From contig NZ_CP028844.1 of assembly GCF_003058325.1 (NCBI RefSeq), positions 329,001-393,000 of the forward strand: a DNA stretch of 64,000 bases, written 5' to 3'. Source of the stretch: Methylobacterium currus (GTDB lineage: Bacteria; Pseudomonadota; Alphaproteobacteria; Rhizobiales; Beijerinckiaceae). A program made the position numbers and the translations under genes. Below the pieces are notes generated by a model, which was not told the origin of the DNA, made no database searches, and saw nothing but the letters and a program-made list of their open reading frames with translations. Shown piece by piece: positions 35,273 through 43,301 of the stretch; the first letter of the stretch is position 1, and each line of letters opens with the position of its first letter.

Positions 35273-36094
35273 ATGCGCCTCCTCTTTCTCGGCGACATCG
35301 TCGGCCGGCCGGGCCGCCTGGCGGTGAGCGAGCGCCTGCCGGCGTTGCGCGAGCGCTGGCGCCTCGACTGCGTGGTGATCAACGGCGAGAACGCCGCCGG
35401 CGGCTTCGGCATCACCGAGAGCATCTGCGACGAACTGATCAATGCCGGCGCCGACGCGGTGACGCTCGGCAACCACTCCTTCGACCAGCGCGAGGCCCTG
35501 GTCTTCATCGCCCGCCAGCCGCGGCTGGTGCGCCCGGCGAACTACCCGCCCGGCACCCCGGGCCGCGGCGCCACCGTGGTCGAAACCCAGAGCGGAGCCC
35601 GGGTCCTCGTCGTCAACGTGATGGGGCGGATCTTCCTCGATCCCCTCGACGATCCCTTCGCGGCGGCCGAGCGCGAATTGTCGGCCTGCCCCCTGCGCGA
35701 CGCCGCCGACGCGGTGATCGTCGACGTGCATGCCGAGGCGACGAGCGAGAAGGAAGCCTTCGGCTGGTTCCTCGACGGACGGGCAAGCCTCGTCGTCGGC
35801 ACCCACACCCATGTGCCGACCGCCGACCATCGCATCCTGCCGGGCGGCACCGCCTACATGTCGGATGTCGGCATGTGCGGCGACTACGATTCGGTGCTCG
35901 GCATGCAGAAGGACGAGCCGGTGCGCCGCTTCCTGCAGAAGACCCCGGGCAGCCGGCTCGAAGCCGCGACCGGCGAGGGCACCCTGTGCGGCCTCGCGGT
36001 CGAGACCGACGACGCCACCGGCCTCGCCCGCCGGGTGAGCCCGGTCCGCCTCGGGCCCCATCTCGAGGAAACCTGGCCGCAACACTGGGAGTGA
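35273..36094 (+). CDS. ymdB: YmdB-family metallophosphoesterase
   Basis: Cytoplasmic metallophosphoesterase of 273 residues (TIGR00282 group). The metal ligands are in GDIVGRPGR, NGENAAGGFG, LGNHSFDQRE and the downstream DVHAEATSEK and GTHTHVPTADH. Members in Bacillus hydrolyse 2',3'-cyclic nucleotides and affect biofilm choice; the role in alphaproteobacteria is not established. It starts 8 bp after the cyclo-ligase, and the MotA-like gene follows after 145 bp, so the first two genes are an operon. Confidence 0.93.
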   Translation: MRLLFLGDIVGRPGRLAVSERLPALRERWRLDCVVINGENAAGGFGITESICDELINAGADAVTLGNHSFDQREALVFIARQPRLVRPANYPPGTPGRGATVVETQSGARVLVVNVMGRIFLDPLDDPFAAAERELSACPLRDAADAVIVDVHAEATSEKEAFGWFLDGRASLVVGTHTHVPTADHRILPGGTAYMSDVGMCGDYDSVLGMQKDEPVRRFLQKTPGSRLEAATGEGTLCGLAVETDDATGLARRVSPVRLGPHLEETWPQHWE

Positions 36095-36141
36095 ATCCCT
36101 CGAACCCCCGTACTGCTCCGGCTTGATCGACCCGGCGGCAC

Positions 36142-36156
36142 CCGGCACAGTGCCGG
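36142..36156. repeat. 15-bp palindrome before the MotA-like gene
   Basis: Perfect palindrome CCGGCAC-A-GTGCCGG in the 145-bp gap between ymdB and the MotA-like gene, about 84 bp upstream of the latter. It could be a regulator site or a short hairpin. No further support is visible. Confidence 0.25.
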
Positions 36157-36239
36157 CGGTTCCCGTCGGCTTCGTTCAGCGGGAGCGACCAGTCAGCCTG
36201 CGGACGATCCCTCGCCCGCGACAGTGAGTACGGCCCGCG

Positions 36240-37283
36240 ATGGCGGCGAGCGCTGCGACCCTTCCCCTGACGTCGCCGCGGATCTACCTCATCCGCATGG
36301 CGGTGTTCCTCACGCTGGCCGGCTTCCTGGCCTTCGTGCTCTATCGCCAGATCGTGCCGGCCTTCATGGCCAATCCGGGCCTGAACGGCCTGATCCTCGG
36401 CGCGACCCTGATCGCCATCATCATGGCCTTCGGGCAGGTGCAGCGCCTCTTCCGCGAGGTCCGCTTCGCCAACCGCACCGCGACGGGCGCCGCCGAGCCC
36501 GGCACCCCCCGGGTGCTGAGCGCGCTGGCGCCGGCGCTCCGCGAGGCGAAGGCCGGCCGGCCGCACCCGCAGGCGCAGTTCCAGCCGCTCCTCGACACCG
36601 TGGCCTCGCGCCTCGACGAGGGGCGCGAGATCCTGCGCTACATCGGCGGCCTGCTGATCCTGCTCGGCCTGCTCGGCACCTTCTGGGGCCTGATCGACAC
36701 GCTCTCGGCGGTGGGCGGCGTGATCCGCTCGATGCGGGCCGGCGGCGGCGACGCGGCGGTGATGTTCGACGAATTGAAGAGCGGCCTCGCGGTGCCGCTC
36801 TCCGGCATCGGCCTCGCCTTCTCGGCCTCGCTGTTCGGCCTCGCCGGCTCGCTGGTGATCGGCTTCCTCGACCTCCAGGCGGGCCAGGCCCATACCCGGT
36901 TCTACAACGAGCTGGAGGATTGGCTCGTCACCGCCGCCGGCCCTGCGCCCGCGCCGGTGCCGGTGCCCGTCACGGTCCCGGCCGCCGCGGCGCTCGCCGC
37001 CTCGGCCGCACCGCGCCCGCCCGAGCCCTCGCCGCAGGGCGACGCGGTGCTGAAGGACGTCGCCGATGCGATGACGCGCCTCGGCACGCTGGTCGGCGAC
37101 AGCACCACCCACGGCCGGGCCAGCACCCAGGCGATGGCGAACCTCGCCGAGGGTATCCAGGGCCTCGTCCAGCACATGCGGGCCGAGCAGCAGATGATCC
37201 GCGACTGGGTCGAGGCGCAGGCGGCCCGCGAGCGCGAGCTGAAGCAGGTGCTCGACCGCCTCGCCCGCGAGAAGGTGGAGTGA
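36240..37283 (+). CDS. MotA/ExbB-like proton-channel protein, non-flagellar
   Basis: Inner-membrane protein of 347 residues. TM helices lie at about 17-38, 48-66, 133-158 (GGLLILLGLLGTFWGLIDTL) and 180-205 (GLAVPLSGIGLAFSASLFGLAGS). This gives the MotA/TolQ/ExbB arrangement with the conserved small-residue helices that line the ion path. The C-terminal ~120 residues are Pro/Ala-rich, then a predicted coiled coil ending in QVLDRLAREKVE. The OmpA-like partner starts 7 bp later. Flagellar genes are absent from the window. The pair resembles a stator unit that couples proton flow to movement or force on the cell wall, but its role is unknown. Confidence 0.88.
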   Translation: MAASAATLPLTSPRIYLIRMAVFLTLAGFLAFVLYRQIVPAFMANPGLNGLILGATLIAIIMAFGQVQRLFREVRFANRTATGAAEPGTPRVLSALAPALREAKAGRPHPQAQFQPLLDTVASRLDEGREILRYIGGLLILLGLLGTFWGLIDTLSAVGGVIRSMRAGGGDAAVMFDELKSGLAVPLSGIGLAFSASLFGLAGSLVIGFLDLQAGQAHTRFYNELEDWLVTAAGPAPAPVPVPVTVPAAAALAASAAPRPPEPSPQGDAVLKDVADAMTRLGTLVGDSTTHGRASTQAMANLAEGIQGLVQHMRAEQQMIRDWVEAQAARERELKQVLDRLAREKVE

Positions 37284-37290
37284 GAACCTG

Positions 37291-38304
37291 ATGGCCGGCC
37301 GCCTCGTCCGGCGCGACCGCGCCCTCAATGTCTGGCCCGGCTACGTCGACGCGCTGACGACGCTGCTGCTCTCGGTCGTCTTCCTGCTCACCATCTTCGT
37401 CACCGGCCAGTTCTTCCTGTCGCAGGAACTGTCGGGCCGCGACACGGTGCTGGAGCGGCTGAATCGCCAGCTCTCCGAGCTCACCGACCTCCTGGCGCTG
37501 GAGCGCTCCGGCAAGCGGGCGCTGGAGGAGACCGCCGCCGGCTTGCGGGCGAACCTGTCCGGCTCCGAGGCCGAGCGGACGCGGCTGCAAGGGCTGCTCG
37601 CCACCGGCCAGGGCGCGGAAGGCAAGGCCGCCGAGCTCGGCCGCCAGCTCGACGCCGAGAAGGGCGCCACCGCCCGCGCCTTGAGCCAGGTCGACCTGTT
37701 GACCCAGCAGATCTCGGCGATGCGCCAGCAGCTCGCGGCCCTGGAGGACGCGCTCGCCGCCTCCGAGACCCGCGACCGCGAGAGCCAGGCCCGCATCGCC
37801 GATCTCGGCAGCCGCCTCAACGTGGCGCTCGCCCAGAGGGTGCAGGAGCTGGCGCGCTACCGCTCGGACTTTTTCGGGCGCCTGCGCCAGATCCTCGGCA
37901 ACCGCCCCGACATCCGCATCGTCGGCGACCGCTTCGTGCTGCAATCCGAGGTGCTGTTCTCCGCCGGCCAGGCGGTGCTGAAGCCCGAGGCCGGGCCGGA
38001 GATCGACCGGATCGCCAGCGCGATCCTGGAGCTCAACCGCCAGATCCCGGCCGACATCCCGTGGGTGCTGCGGGTCGACGGCCATACCGACGCGCGGCCG
38101 ATCGCGTCGTCGCAATTCCCGTCGAACTGGGCGCTCTCGGCTGCCCGCGCCATCGCGGTGGTGCAGTACCTCGTCGGAAAGGGCATCCCGCCCCAGCGCC
38201 TGCTGGCCGGCGCCTTCGGCGAGTTCCAGCCCCTCGATGCCGGGACGAGCGAGGAGGCCTATGCGCGCAACCGGCGCATCGAGATGAAGCTGACGGAGCG
38301 GTAG
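37291..38304 (+). CDS. OmpA-like peptidoglycan-binding partner with long coiled coil (MotB-like)
   Basis: Protein of 337 residues. A short cytoplasmic N-terminus is followed by one TM helix (about 23-43). It contains the MotB-type aspartate context PGYVDALTTLLLSVVFLL, where the Asp could carry the protons. Next is a long coiled coil (about 48-190), then an OmpA/MotB peptidoglycan-binding domain (about 215-335: LRVDGHTDARPI, NWALSAARAIAVVQYL, RNRRIEMKL). It forms a unit with the preceding MotA-like gene. The coiled coil of about 140 residues is longer than in flagellar MotB. It ends 4 bp before the convergent radC. Confidence 0.88.
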   Translation: MAGRLVRRDRALNVWPGYVDALTTLLLSVVFLLTIFVTGQFFLSQELSGRDTVLERLNRQLSELTDLLALERSGKRALEETAAGLRANLSGSEAERTRLQGLLATGQGAEGKAAELGRQLDAEKGATARALSQVDLLTQQISAMRQQLAALEDALAASETRDRESQARIADLGSRLNVALAQRVQELARYRSDFFGRLRQILGNRPDIRIVGDRFVLQSEVLFSAGQAVLKPEAGPEIDRIASAILELNRQIPADIPWVLRVDGHTDARPIASSQFPSNWALSAARAIAVVQYLVGKGIPPQRLLAGAFGEFQPLDAGTSEEAYARNRRIEMKLTER

Positions 38305-38308
38305 GAGC

Positions 38309-39091
38309 TCAGATCAGCTTCAGGCCGCGGAAGCTCGCGTGCCCGTCCCGCCCGACGATGATGTGGTCGTGCACCACGATGCCGAGGGGCCCGGCCACCG
38401 CGACGATGTCGCGGGTCATCTTGATGTCGGCCTGGGACGGGGTCGGATCGCCCGAGGGATGGTTGTGGACCAGGATCAGGGCGGTGGCGGAGAGTTCGAG
38501 CGCCCGGCGCACCACCTCGCGGGGATAGACCGGGGTGTGGTCGACGGTGCCGCGCCCCTGCACCTCGTCGGCGATCAGGCGGTTGCGCTTGTCGAGGAAG
38601 AGCAGCCGGAATTCTTCGCGCGGCGCGAAGGCCATCGCGGCCCGGCAATAATCGATCACCGCGGCCCAGGATGAGAGCAGCGTGCGCTCTGCCACCGCGC
38701 CGCGGGCCAGCCGCCGACCGGCGGCCTCCATGATCTTGAGATCGGTGACGACCGACGGGCCGATGCCGTCGACCTCGAGCAGCCGCTCGGCCGGGGCGCT
38801 GATCACCTCGGCGAAGCTGCCGAAGCGGGCGATCAACGCCTTGGCGATCGGCTTCACGTCCCGGCGCGGGATGGCGCGGAACAGAACCAGCTCCAGGAAC
38901 TCGTAATCCGGCAGCGTGTCCCCTTGCGCGAAGCGGGCGCGGAGGCGGTCGCGGTGGCCGTGGTAATGCGGCTCCTCCGCCTTGCTCTCGGGGGTCTTGC
39001 CCTCTTGCGCCTTGCCCTCCTGCGCCTTCACCCCGGGCGCGGAACCGCCGGCCTCCGCGAAACCGGGATGGGTGCGGGGCGGGCGGGCCAT
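38309..39091 (-). CDS. radC: RadC/JAB-domain protein
   Basis: Protein of 260 residues. The N-terminal ~45 residues are charged and repetitive ([19 protein letters not shown]). A helix-hairpin-helix region follows ([26 protein letters not shown]). The C-terminal MPN+ metal-binding motif is [14 protein letters not shown], with His-x-His, Ser and Asp. The old 'DNA repair' name for RadC is doubtful, and the true substrate is unknown. The start at 39091 has no clear ribosome-binding site. It lies immediately after a 16-bp tandem repeat that fills the gap to the map gene on the same strand. Confidence 0.9.
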   Translation of the reverse strand: MARPPRTHPGFAEAGGSAPGVKAQEGKAQEGKTPESKAEEPHYHGHRDRLRARFAQGDTLPDYEFLELVLFRAIPRRDVKPIAKALIARFGSFAEVISAPAERLLEVDGIGPSVVTDLKIMEAAGRRLARGAVAERTLLSSWAAVIDYCRAAMAFAPREEFRLLFLDKRNRLIADEVQGRGTVDHTPVYPREVVRRALELSATALILVHNHPSGDPTPSQADIKMTRDIVAVAGPLGIVVHDHIIVGRDGHASFRGLKLI

Positions 39092-39095
39092 GGCG

Positions 39096-39173
39096 GGGCT
39101 TGGCGAAGGGAGGGCTTGGCGAAGGGAGGGCTTGGCGAAAGGAGGGCTTGGCGGTGGCGGGCTTGGCGAGACC
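39096..39173. repeat. 16-bp tandem repeat (about five copies) between map and radC
   Basis: Units of GGGCTTGGCGAAGGGA: copies at 39096-39111 and 39112-39127 are identical, 39128-39143 differs by one base, and 39144-39158 and 39159-39173 are degenerate. The array occupies almost all of the 83-bp gap between the map stop and the radC start. Tandem repeats of this kind can change copy number by slippage, which would alter the distance and structure ahead of radC. Confidence 0.9.
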
Positions 39174-39174
39174 G

Positions 39175-40008
39175 TCAGGCCGCGGCGGCGGTGTCGCGCG
39201 GCTTGTCCAGCCCCTTGGGCGAGAGCGTGAAGATCTCGACGCCAGTCTCGGTCACCGCCACCGTGTGCTCGAACTGGGCCGAGAGCGAGCGGTCGCGGGT
39301 CACCGCGGTCCAGCCGTCCGCCAGCACCTTCACGGCCGGGCGGCCGAGATTGATCATCGGCTCCACGGTGAAGAACTGCCCTGGGCGCAGGGTGACGCTG
39401 TAGCTCGGCTCGACATAGTGCAGGATGGTCGGCGCGTCGTGATAGGTGCGGCCGAGGCCGTGGCCGCAGAAGTCGCGCACCACCGAGCAGCGCTCGGCTT
39501 CGGCGAAGGCCTGGATCGCCGCGCCGATGTCGTTGGTGGTGCCGCCGGGCTTGATCGCCGCGATGCCGCGCATCATCGCCTCGTGGGTGATGTCGCACAG
39601 GCGCGCCGCCTTGCGGGGCACCTCGCCGACATAGGCCATGCGGCTCGAGTCGCCGTGCCAGCCATCGACGATCAGGCAGATGTCGAGGTTGACGATGTCG
39701 CCCTCGCGCAGGGGCTTGTCGTTCGGAATGCCGTGGCAGACGACGTGGTTGATCGAGGTGCAGATCGATTTCGGGTAGCCGCGGTAGTGCAGCGAGGCCG
39801 GATAGGCGCCGTGATCCATCGCGAAGGTGTAGGCGAGGCGGTCGAGCGCCTCGGTGGTGACGCCGGGGGCCACCGCCTCCATCAGCAGGTCGAGGGCCTC
39901 GGCGGTCAGCCGGCCGGCCTTGCGCATCGCCTCGAAGGCCTCGGGGCCGTGGATCGGCGGCTCCTGCCGGCGGCCATCCTTGACCGCACTCTGCTCGTCA
40001 CGACTCAT
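39175..40008 (-). CDS. map: Type I methionine aminopeptidase
   Basis: Removes the N-terminal methionine from nascent proteins. It has 277 residues. The dinuclear metal site is complete: Asp residues in [17 protein letters not shown], His in [12 protein letters not shown], Glu in VEPMINLG and Glu in [11 protein letters not shown]. The [19 protein letters not shown] segment is diagnostic. The start at 40008 ([12 protein letters not shown]) gives an N-terminal extension of about 20 residues. A GTG-type frame to 40080 is less likely. radC follows on the same strand after the tandem repeat. Confidence 0.95.
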   Translation of the reverse strand: MSRDEQSAVKDGRRQEPPIHGPEAFEAMRKAGRLTAEALDLLMEAVAPGVTTEALDRLAYTFAMDHGAYPASLHYRGYPKSICTSINHVVCHGIPNDKPLREGDIVNLDICLIVDGWHGDSSRMAYVGEVPRKAARLCDITHEAMMRGIAAIKPGGTTNDIGAAIQAFAEAERCSVVRDFCGHGLGRTYHDAPTILHYVEPSYSVTLRPGQFFTVEPMINLGRPAVKVLADGWTAVTRDRSLSAQFEHTVAVTETGVEIFTLSPKGLDKPRDTAAAA

Positions 40009-40102
40009 CGGGGGCCCGAAAGATGCTGCTGGCGCTGAAACTGGATGCTTCGATGTAGGCGTTTCCGGTCCCGAAGCCAAGGACGAAGCCGGGGTGTCGC
40101 GC

Positions 40103-40441
40103 TCAGCGCGGATCGACCCAGGCGCGCGGCCGGGCCGGCGCGGCGGCGGGCCCGCGCTGGGCCACGCGCGTCACCGGCCGTGGGGCGGCTGCGTGGTGGC
40201 GCCGCACCCGGCGGGCGGCGCGGCGCGGGCGCCGTCCCGACTCGCCCCAGGCGGCGCCGACGACCCCGCCCACCACCGCGCCGATCGGCCCGGCGACGAG
40301 GGCGCCCGCCACCGCACCGGCCCCGGCGCCGACCACGGTGCGGCTCTGGGCCTGGGCCGCGGGGGCGCCCGGCACGGTCGCGGCCCCGAGCGCGGCCAAG
40401 CACACGGCAAGGCGGGCGAGCCTCGGCAGGAAACGGGTCAC
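40103..40441 (-). CDS. Small exported glycine-zipper protein
   Basis: Protein of 112 residues with a signal peptide (LARLAVCLAALGAATVPGAPAAQAQ). A glycine-zipper hydrophobic segment follows (VGAGAGAVAGALVAGPIGAVVGG), which could insert in a membrane. The C-terminus is Arg/Ala/Pro-rich. Such proteins are common in Hyphomicrobiales and are usually of unknown function. It precedes map by 94 bp on the same strand but probably has its own promoter in the 180-bp gap to the zinc-finger gene. Confidence 0.78.
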   Translation of the reverse strand: MTRFLPRLARLAVCLAALGAATVPGAPAAQAQSRTVVGAGAGAVAGALVAGPIGAVVGGVVGAAWGESGRRPRRAARRVRRHHAAAPRPVTRVAQRGPAAAPARPRAWVDPR

Positions 40442-40620
40442 GGGCGATCCTCTCGTGTGTGGTTGACGCGGTTGCGGCGCTCCGATGTCGCAAGACCGTG
40501 ACCAAACGGCGGCGGATGCGCGCCACCGGCCCGAACCCCTAGGCGCGGCGGCCCCGAGCGGCTAGGAGAATCCGAGATCCGGGGGCGCGTCAGGCCCCGC
40601 AAGCCAGGAACTCTGAGGCG

Positions 40621-40878
40621 ATGGCAGACAAGGCGGTCCCGCACTTCCACAACCAGGACGGCGTTCCGGTGATCGAGGTCGGCTCGAAGGAGTTCATGTG
40701 CATCGGCGCGCTGCCGCCGTTCGACCATCCCCACGTCTTCCTCGACATGGGCGCCGACCACGAGATCATCTGCCAGTACTGCTCGACCCTGTATCGCTAC
40801 AACGCAGGCCTCAAGGCCGGCACGGCGAACCCGGCCTCGAGCGTCTGGGACGATCGCGCCCGCCTCGCTGCCGAGTAG
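40621..40878 (+). CDS. Zinc-finger CHCC domain protein
   Basis: Protein of 85 residues of the zf-CHCC family, related to the mitochondrial complex I subunit NDUFS6. The zinc ligands are in FMCIG, DHPHVFLDMG and ICQYCSTLY. Length and ending are normal for bacterial members. In alphaproteobacteria it may associate with complex I, but the nuo operon is not in this window. An FAD monooxygenase gene follows within 6 bp on the same strand, so the two are likely co-transcribed. Confidence 0.92.
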   Translation: MADKAVPHFHNQDGVPVIEVGSKEFMCIGALPPFDHPHVFLDMGADHEIICQYCSTLYRYNAGLKAGTANPASSVWDDRARLAAE

Positions 40879-40884
40879 GCCTTG

Positions 40885-42129
40885 GTGCAGGATCACCGGC
40901 CGACGAGCCACCTGCCGGGACCCCGCCCGGTCCCGGACCGGCCGGGCCTGCGCGTCGCAGTCGTCGGGGCCGGCATCGGCGGGCTCACGGCGGCTTTGTG
41001 CTTGAGCGCCCGCGGGCACGACGTGACCCTCGTCGAGCGCCGCACCGCCTTCAGCGAGGTCGGGGCGGGCTTGCAGCTCTCGCCCAATGCCAGCCGGATC
41101 CTGACCGATCTCGGCCTCGGGCTGCCCTTGCGCCGCGTCGCCGGCGAGCCGGCCCGGGTGCGGATCCGCGCGCTGACCACCGCCCGCCCGATCGGCGAGA
41201 TCGCCCTGGGCGAGGCGATGCGCGAGCGCTTCGGCGCGCCCTACTGGGTGGTGCACCGCGCCGACCTCCAGACCATCCTGCTCGACGCCGCCCGCAGCCG
41301 TCCGGGCATCCGCCTCCTGGTCGGGCGCTCCGTCACAGGCGTGCAGGAGAGCGCCACCCGGGCCACCCTGGCGCTTGCCAGCGACGGCGGCCGCAGCGAG
41401 ACCCTGGAGGTCGACCTCGTGGTGGCGGCCGACGGCGTACGGTCCGCGCTGCGGGCCGGCCTCGACCGGCGGCCCCTGCGCCCCCGCGGCGAGGCCGCCT
41501 GGCGCGCCACCCTGGCCCGCGAGGCGGTGCCGCCCGATTTTCTCGCCGACGAGACCGGTCTGTGGCTCGGCCCCGGCCGGCACGTGGTGCATTACCCGAT
41601 CAATGGCGGGCGCCGGCTCAACCTCGTGGCGGTGGTGCCCGATGCGAGCGGCAGCGAGGATTGGGGCACCCGGGGCGAGCCCGCCCGCCTGCGCGCCGCC
41701 TTCGCGGACGCCGCCCCGCCGCTGGCCGGCCTGCTCGCCCGGCCCGAATCCTGGCTGGTCTGGTCCCTGGTCGACCGGCCGGCGGCCCGCCCGATGGCCC
41801 GCGGCCGGATCGCGCTGCTGGGCGACGCGGCCCATCCGGTGCTGCCGTTCCTGGCTCAAGGCGCCGCGCTCGCGATCGAGGATGCCGCGGTGCTGGCCGC
41901 CTGCCTCGTCCCCGGCCAGCCGGTGCCGGCGGCGTTGGCCCATTATGCCAAGGCCCGGGCGGAGCGGGTGCGCACCATCCAGGCCCATGCCCGCCGCAAC
42001 GGCCGCGTCTACCACGCCGGCCCCCTGATCGCCGCCGCCCGCGACGCGGTGATGGGCCGACTCGGCCCGGTCCGGATGACCGAGCGCTACGCCTGGCTCT
42101 ACGGCTGGCGCCCCCTCGGCCCCGCGTAA
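40885..42129 (+). CDS. FAD-dependent aromatic monooxygenase (salicylate hydroxylase-like)
   Basis: Class A flavoprotein monooxygenase of about 414 residues. The FAD-binding motif is VAVVGAGIGGLTAALCLSARG, the DG motif is VVAADGVRSALRAG, and the second FAD motif is GRIALLGDAAHPVLPFLAQGA. The ending (ERYAWLYGWRP) is typical of salicylate- and 3-hydroxybenzoate-type hydroxylases. The N-terminal ~25 residues are Pro-rich. There is no ATG: GTG at 40885 is my choice, TTG at 40882 is the alternative. The substrate is unknown, and there is no aromatic pathway beside it. Confidence 0.9.
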   Translation: MQDHRPTSHLPGPRPVPDRPGLRVAVVGAGIGGLTAALCLSARGHDVTLVERRTAFSEVGAGLQLSPNASRILTDLGLGLPLRRVAGEPARVRIRALTTARPIGEIALGEAMRERFGAPYWVVHRADLQTILLDAARSRPGIRLLVGRSVTGVQESATRATLALASDGGRSETLEVDLVVAADGVRSALRAGLDRRPLRPRGEAAWRATLAREAVPPDFLADETGLWLGPGRHVVHYPINGGRRLNLVAVVPDASGSEDWGTRGEPARLRAAFADAAPPLAGLLARPESWLVWSLVDRPAARPMARGRIALLGDAAHPVLPFLAQGAALAIEDAAVLAACLVPGQPVPAALAHYAKARAERVRTIQAHARRNGRVYHAGPLIAAARDAVMGRLGPVRMTERYAWLYGWRPLGPA

Positions 42130-42186
42130 GGGGCCTTGATCTGCGCCCCGCCCCCGGCTAACCCGGACCGGCTGGGCAGTGCCCGC

Positions 42187-42272
42187 GCGGACGTGGCGGA
42201 ATCGGTAGACGCACGAGACTTAAAATCTTGCGACCTCTGGTCGTGCGGGTTCGAGTCCCGCCGTCCGCACCA
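42187..42272 (+). tRNA. tRNA-Leu (anticodon TAA)
   Basis: Class II tRNA of 86 nt. The acceptor arms are GCGGACG/CGTCCGC with discriminator A and encoded CCA. The anticodon loop CTTAAAA gives anticodon TAA (reads UUA). There is a long variable arm and a standard T-loop. Base composition drops sharply right after its 3' end, where the AT-rich island begins, so this tRNA may be an integration site. Confidence 0.97.
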
Positions 42273-42366
42273 GAATGCTAATTAACTCAAGATTGTATTT
42301 TTCTTATTAGTATCATTATTGCAATGTGAAACGCTTGAGATTGAGTTTCCCAGCGTTTATTAGCAA

Positions 42367-42383
42367 TTGCATTAGTAATGCAA
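42367..42383. repeat. 17-bp palindrome at the end of the island gene
   Basis: Perfect palindrome TTGCATTAGTAATGCAA. It includes the TAA stop of the minus-strand frame that ends at 42372. It could be a weak terminator hairpin without a T-tract. Confidence 0.4.
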
Positions 42384-42641
42384 GTCATTCAGGTCTTGGC
42401 CTGTTTCTGTTTTACGCTTTAATATAAATGATACTTGAGGGGAGGCCGGGGTTTTTACTCTCAAAACATAGATAAGATGAGATACTATAGCCGCAATAAA
42501 TATTTCAGATGTGATTGTGGTTAAATAATAATTAAATTGTCGATTGAATAAATAAATAGATTTCAGAATACGAAAAATGTTAGAATCAAGTGTGAGTTTG
42601 GGCAAGCTTCCAATTTTGCACACAGGCGCAAAAATACCCAA
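42372..42641 (-). CDS. Unrecognised frame in AT-rich island (probable C-terminal part of the 42563-42907 gene)
   Basis: Frame of 89 codons with only a TTG at its start. It includes a hydrophobic segment (SEIFIAAIVSHLIYVLRV) that could be a transmembrane helix and a basic C-terminus (FILKRKTETGQDLNDLHY). It overlaps the upstream frame by 79 bp, and a one-base slip at TTTTT near 42631 would join the two. I read it as the C-terminal part of that gene rather than an independent gene. No family is recognised. Codon use is AT-rich, unlike all neighbours. Confidence 0.4.
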   Translation of the reverse strand: MGIFAPVCKIGSLPKLTLDSNIFRILKSIYLFNRQFNYYLTTITSEIFIAAIVSHLIYVLRVKTPASPQVSFILKRKTETGQDLNDLHY

Positions 42642-42907
42642 TCAATGGAACCGGCAAGCGACGTATCCACGCGCGCAATTTGTTCATTGTTCGAGCGCAA
42701 TATATTGATCTGTATTTTTGATAATATCAACATTCGATCGCCTTCATTGGCAATGACGAATCCAGCGCCGAACAGCGCAAATTCTGCTATTCCAAAAACC
42801 CATGACGGGCGTTTAATATTTTCCAACGACGACGATGCAACTCGACGCTCGATTTTGCTGAGCATTTCTGTCGAGAGCGAAACTCGATCGGCCAGCGTGT
42901 AATGCAT
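42563..42907 (-). CDS. Unrecognised membrane protein in AT-rich island
   Basis: Frame beginning at ATG 42907 (MHYTLADRVSLSTEMLSKIE) and ending at 42563. It is also open upstream to 43069, but I see no better start there. It has an N-terminal amphipathic region, a likely transmembrane segment (WVFGIAEFALFGAGFVIAN), then a helical stretch (LILSKIQINILRSNNEQIARVD). The last ~27 residues seem out of register, and the downstream frame may supply the real C-terminus, giving two membrane segments. Function unknown. Low GC and AT-ending codons indicate foreign origin. Confidence 0.5.
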   Translation of the reverse strand: MHYTLADRVSLSTEMLSKIERRVASSSLENIKRPSWVFGIAEFALFGAGFVIANEGDRMLILSKIQINILRSNNEQIARVDTSLAGSIDWVFLRLCAKLEACPNSHLILTFFVF

Positions 42908-43115
42908 TATGTCTTTCAGTTTCTCACAATGACGCAAATTAGTTGGTAAAATGATTGCAAGTGAGCCGCGGAGCCTCGTGGGACTATGTGTCGGAGGGCC
43001 GTCGAAAACAAAAAAAATCATTTTACGTGTGTGGCAAAATTCGCAATCTACCTCCCATTCAAATCGCAATGCTTCACTTTATAGCACGGCTTTCGATTGT
43101 TCTTGGCTTCGGGCG

Positions 43116-43301
43116 ATGGTGGAGTGGCTCTGGTCAACCCTCACATATGCCGTGGCCGCCGCCGTCCTTTCCCCCGTCGCGTTCGCCATCGGCTGGGCGC
43201 TCGTCGAAGGGCTCATCCTCTCCCGGCTGATCCCGCGCGAGGCCATCGACGCGCTCGCCGAGGCGGTGATGCGGGAGCATCCCGAGGATCCGGCGGGCTA
43301 G
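43116..43301 (+). CDS. Small single-pass membrane protein, unknown
   Basis: Protein of 61 residues with one long hydrophobic segment (TYAVAAAVLSPVAFAIGWALVEGLIL) and an amphipathic acidic C-terminus (IPREAIDALAEAVMREHPEDPAG). Base composition is host-like, so it lies just outside the AT-rich island. The frame extends upstream into the island, but the ATG at 43116 coincides with the return of high GC. No family is recognised. Confidence 0.55.
   Translation: MVEWLWSTLTYAVAAAVLSPVAFAIGWALVEGLILSRLIPREAIDALAEAVMREHPEDPAG

Larger units (their letters stand above)
42273..43100. other. AT-rich island behind tRNA-Leu(UAA)
   Basis: About 830 bp that is visibly AT-rich (runs such as TTAAATAATAATTAAATTG) in an otherwise ~70% GC region. 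It starts at the tRNA 3' end and ends sharply near 43100, where host-like GC returns. The minus strand carries two overlapping frames described below. I see no integrase, no insertion-sequence ends and no copy of the tRNA 3' end at the far side. It is most likely the remnant of an integrated element. Confidence 0.8.

Noticed and set aside
36240..38304. Zorya-type anti-phage system
   Set aside because: ZorA/ZorB-like architecture is present, but there is no ZorC/D/E-type partner. Neighbours are housekeeping genes, so this is only a stator-like pair.
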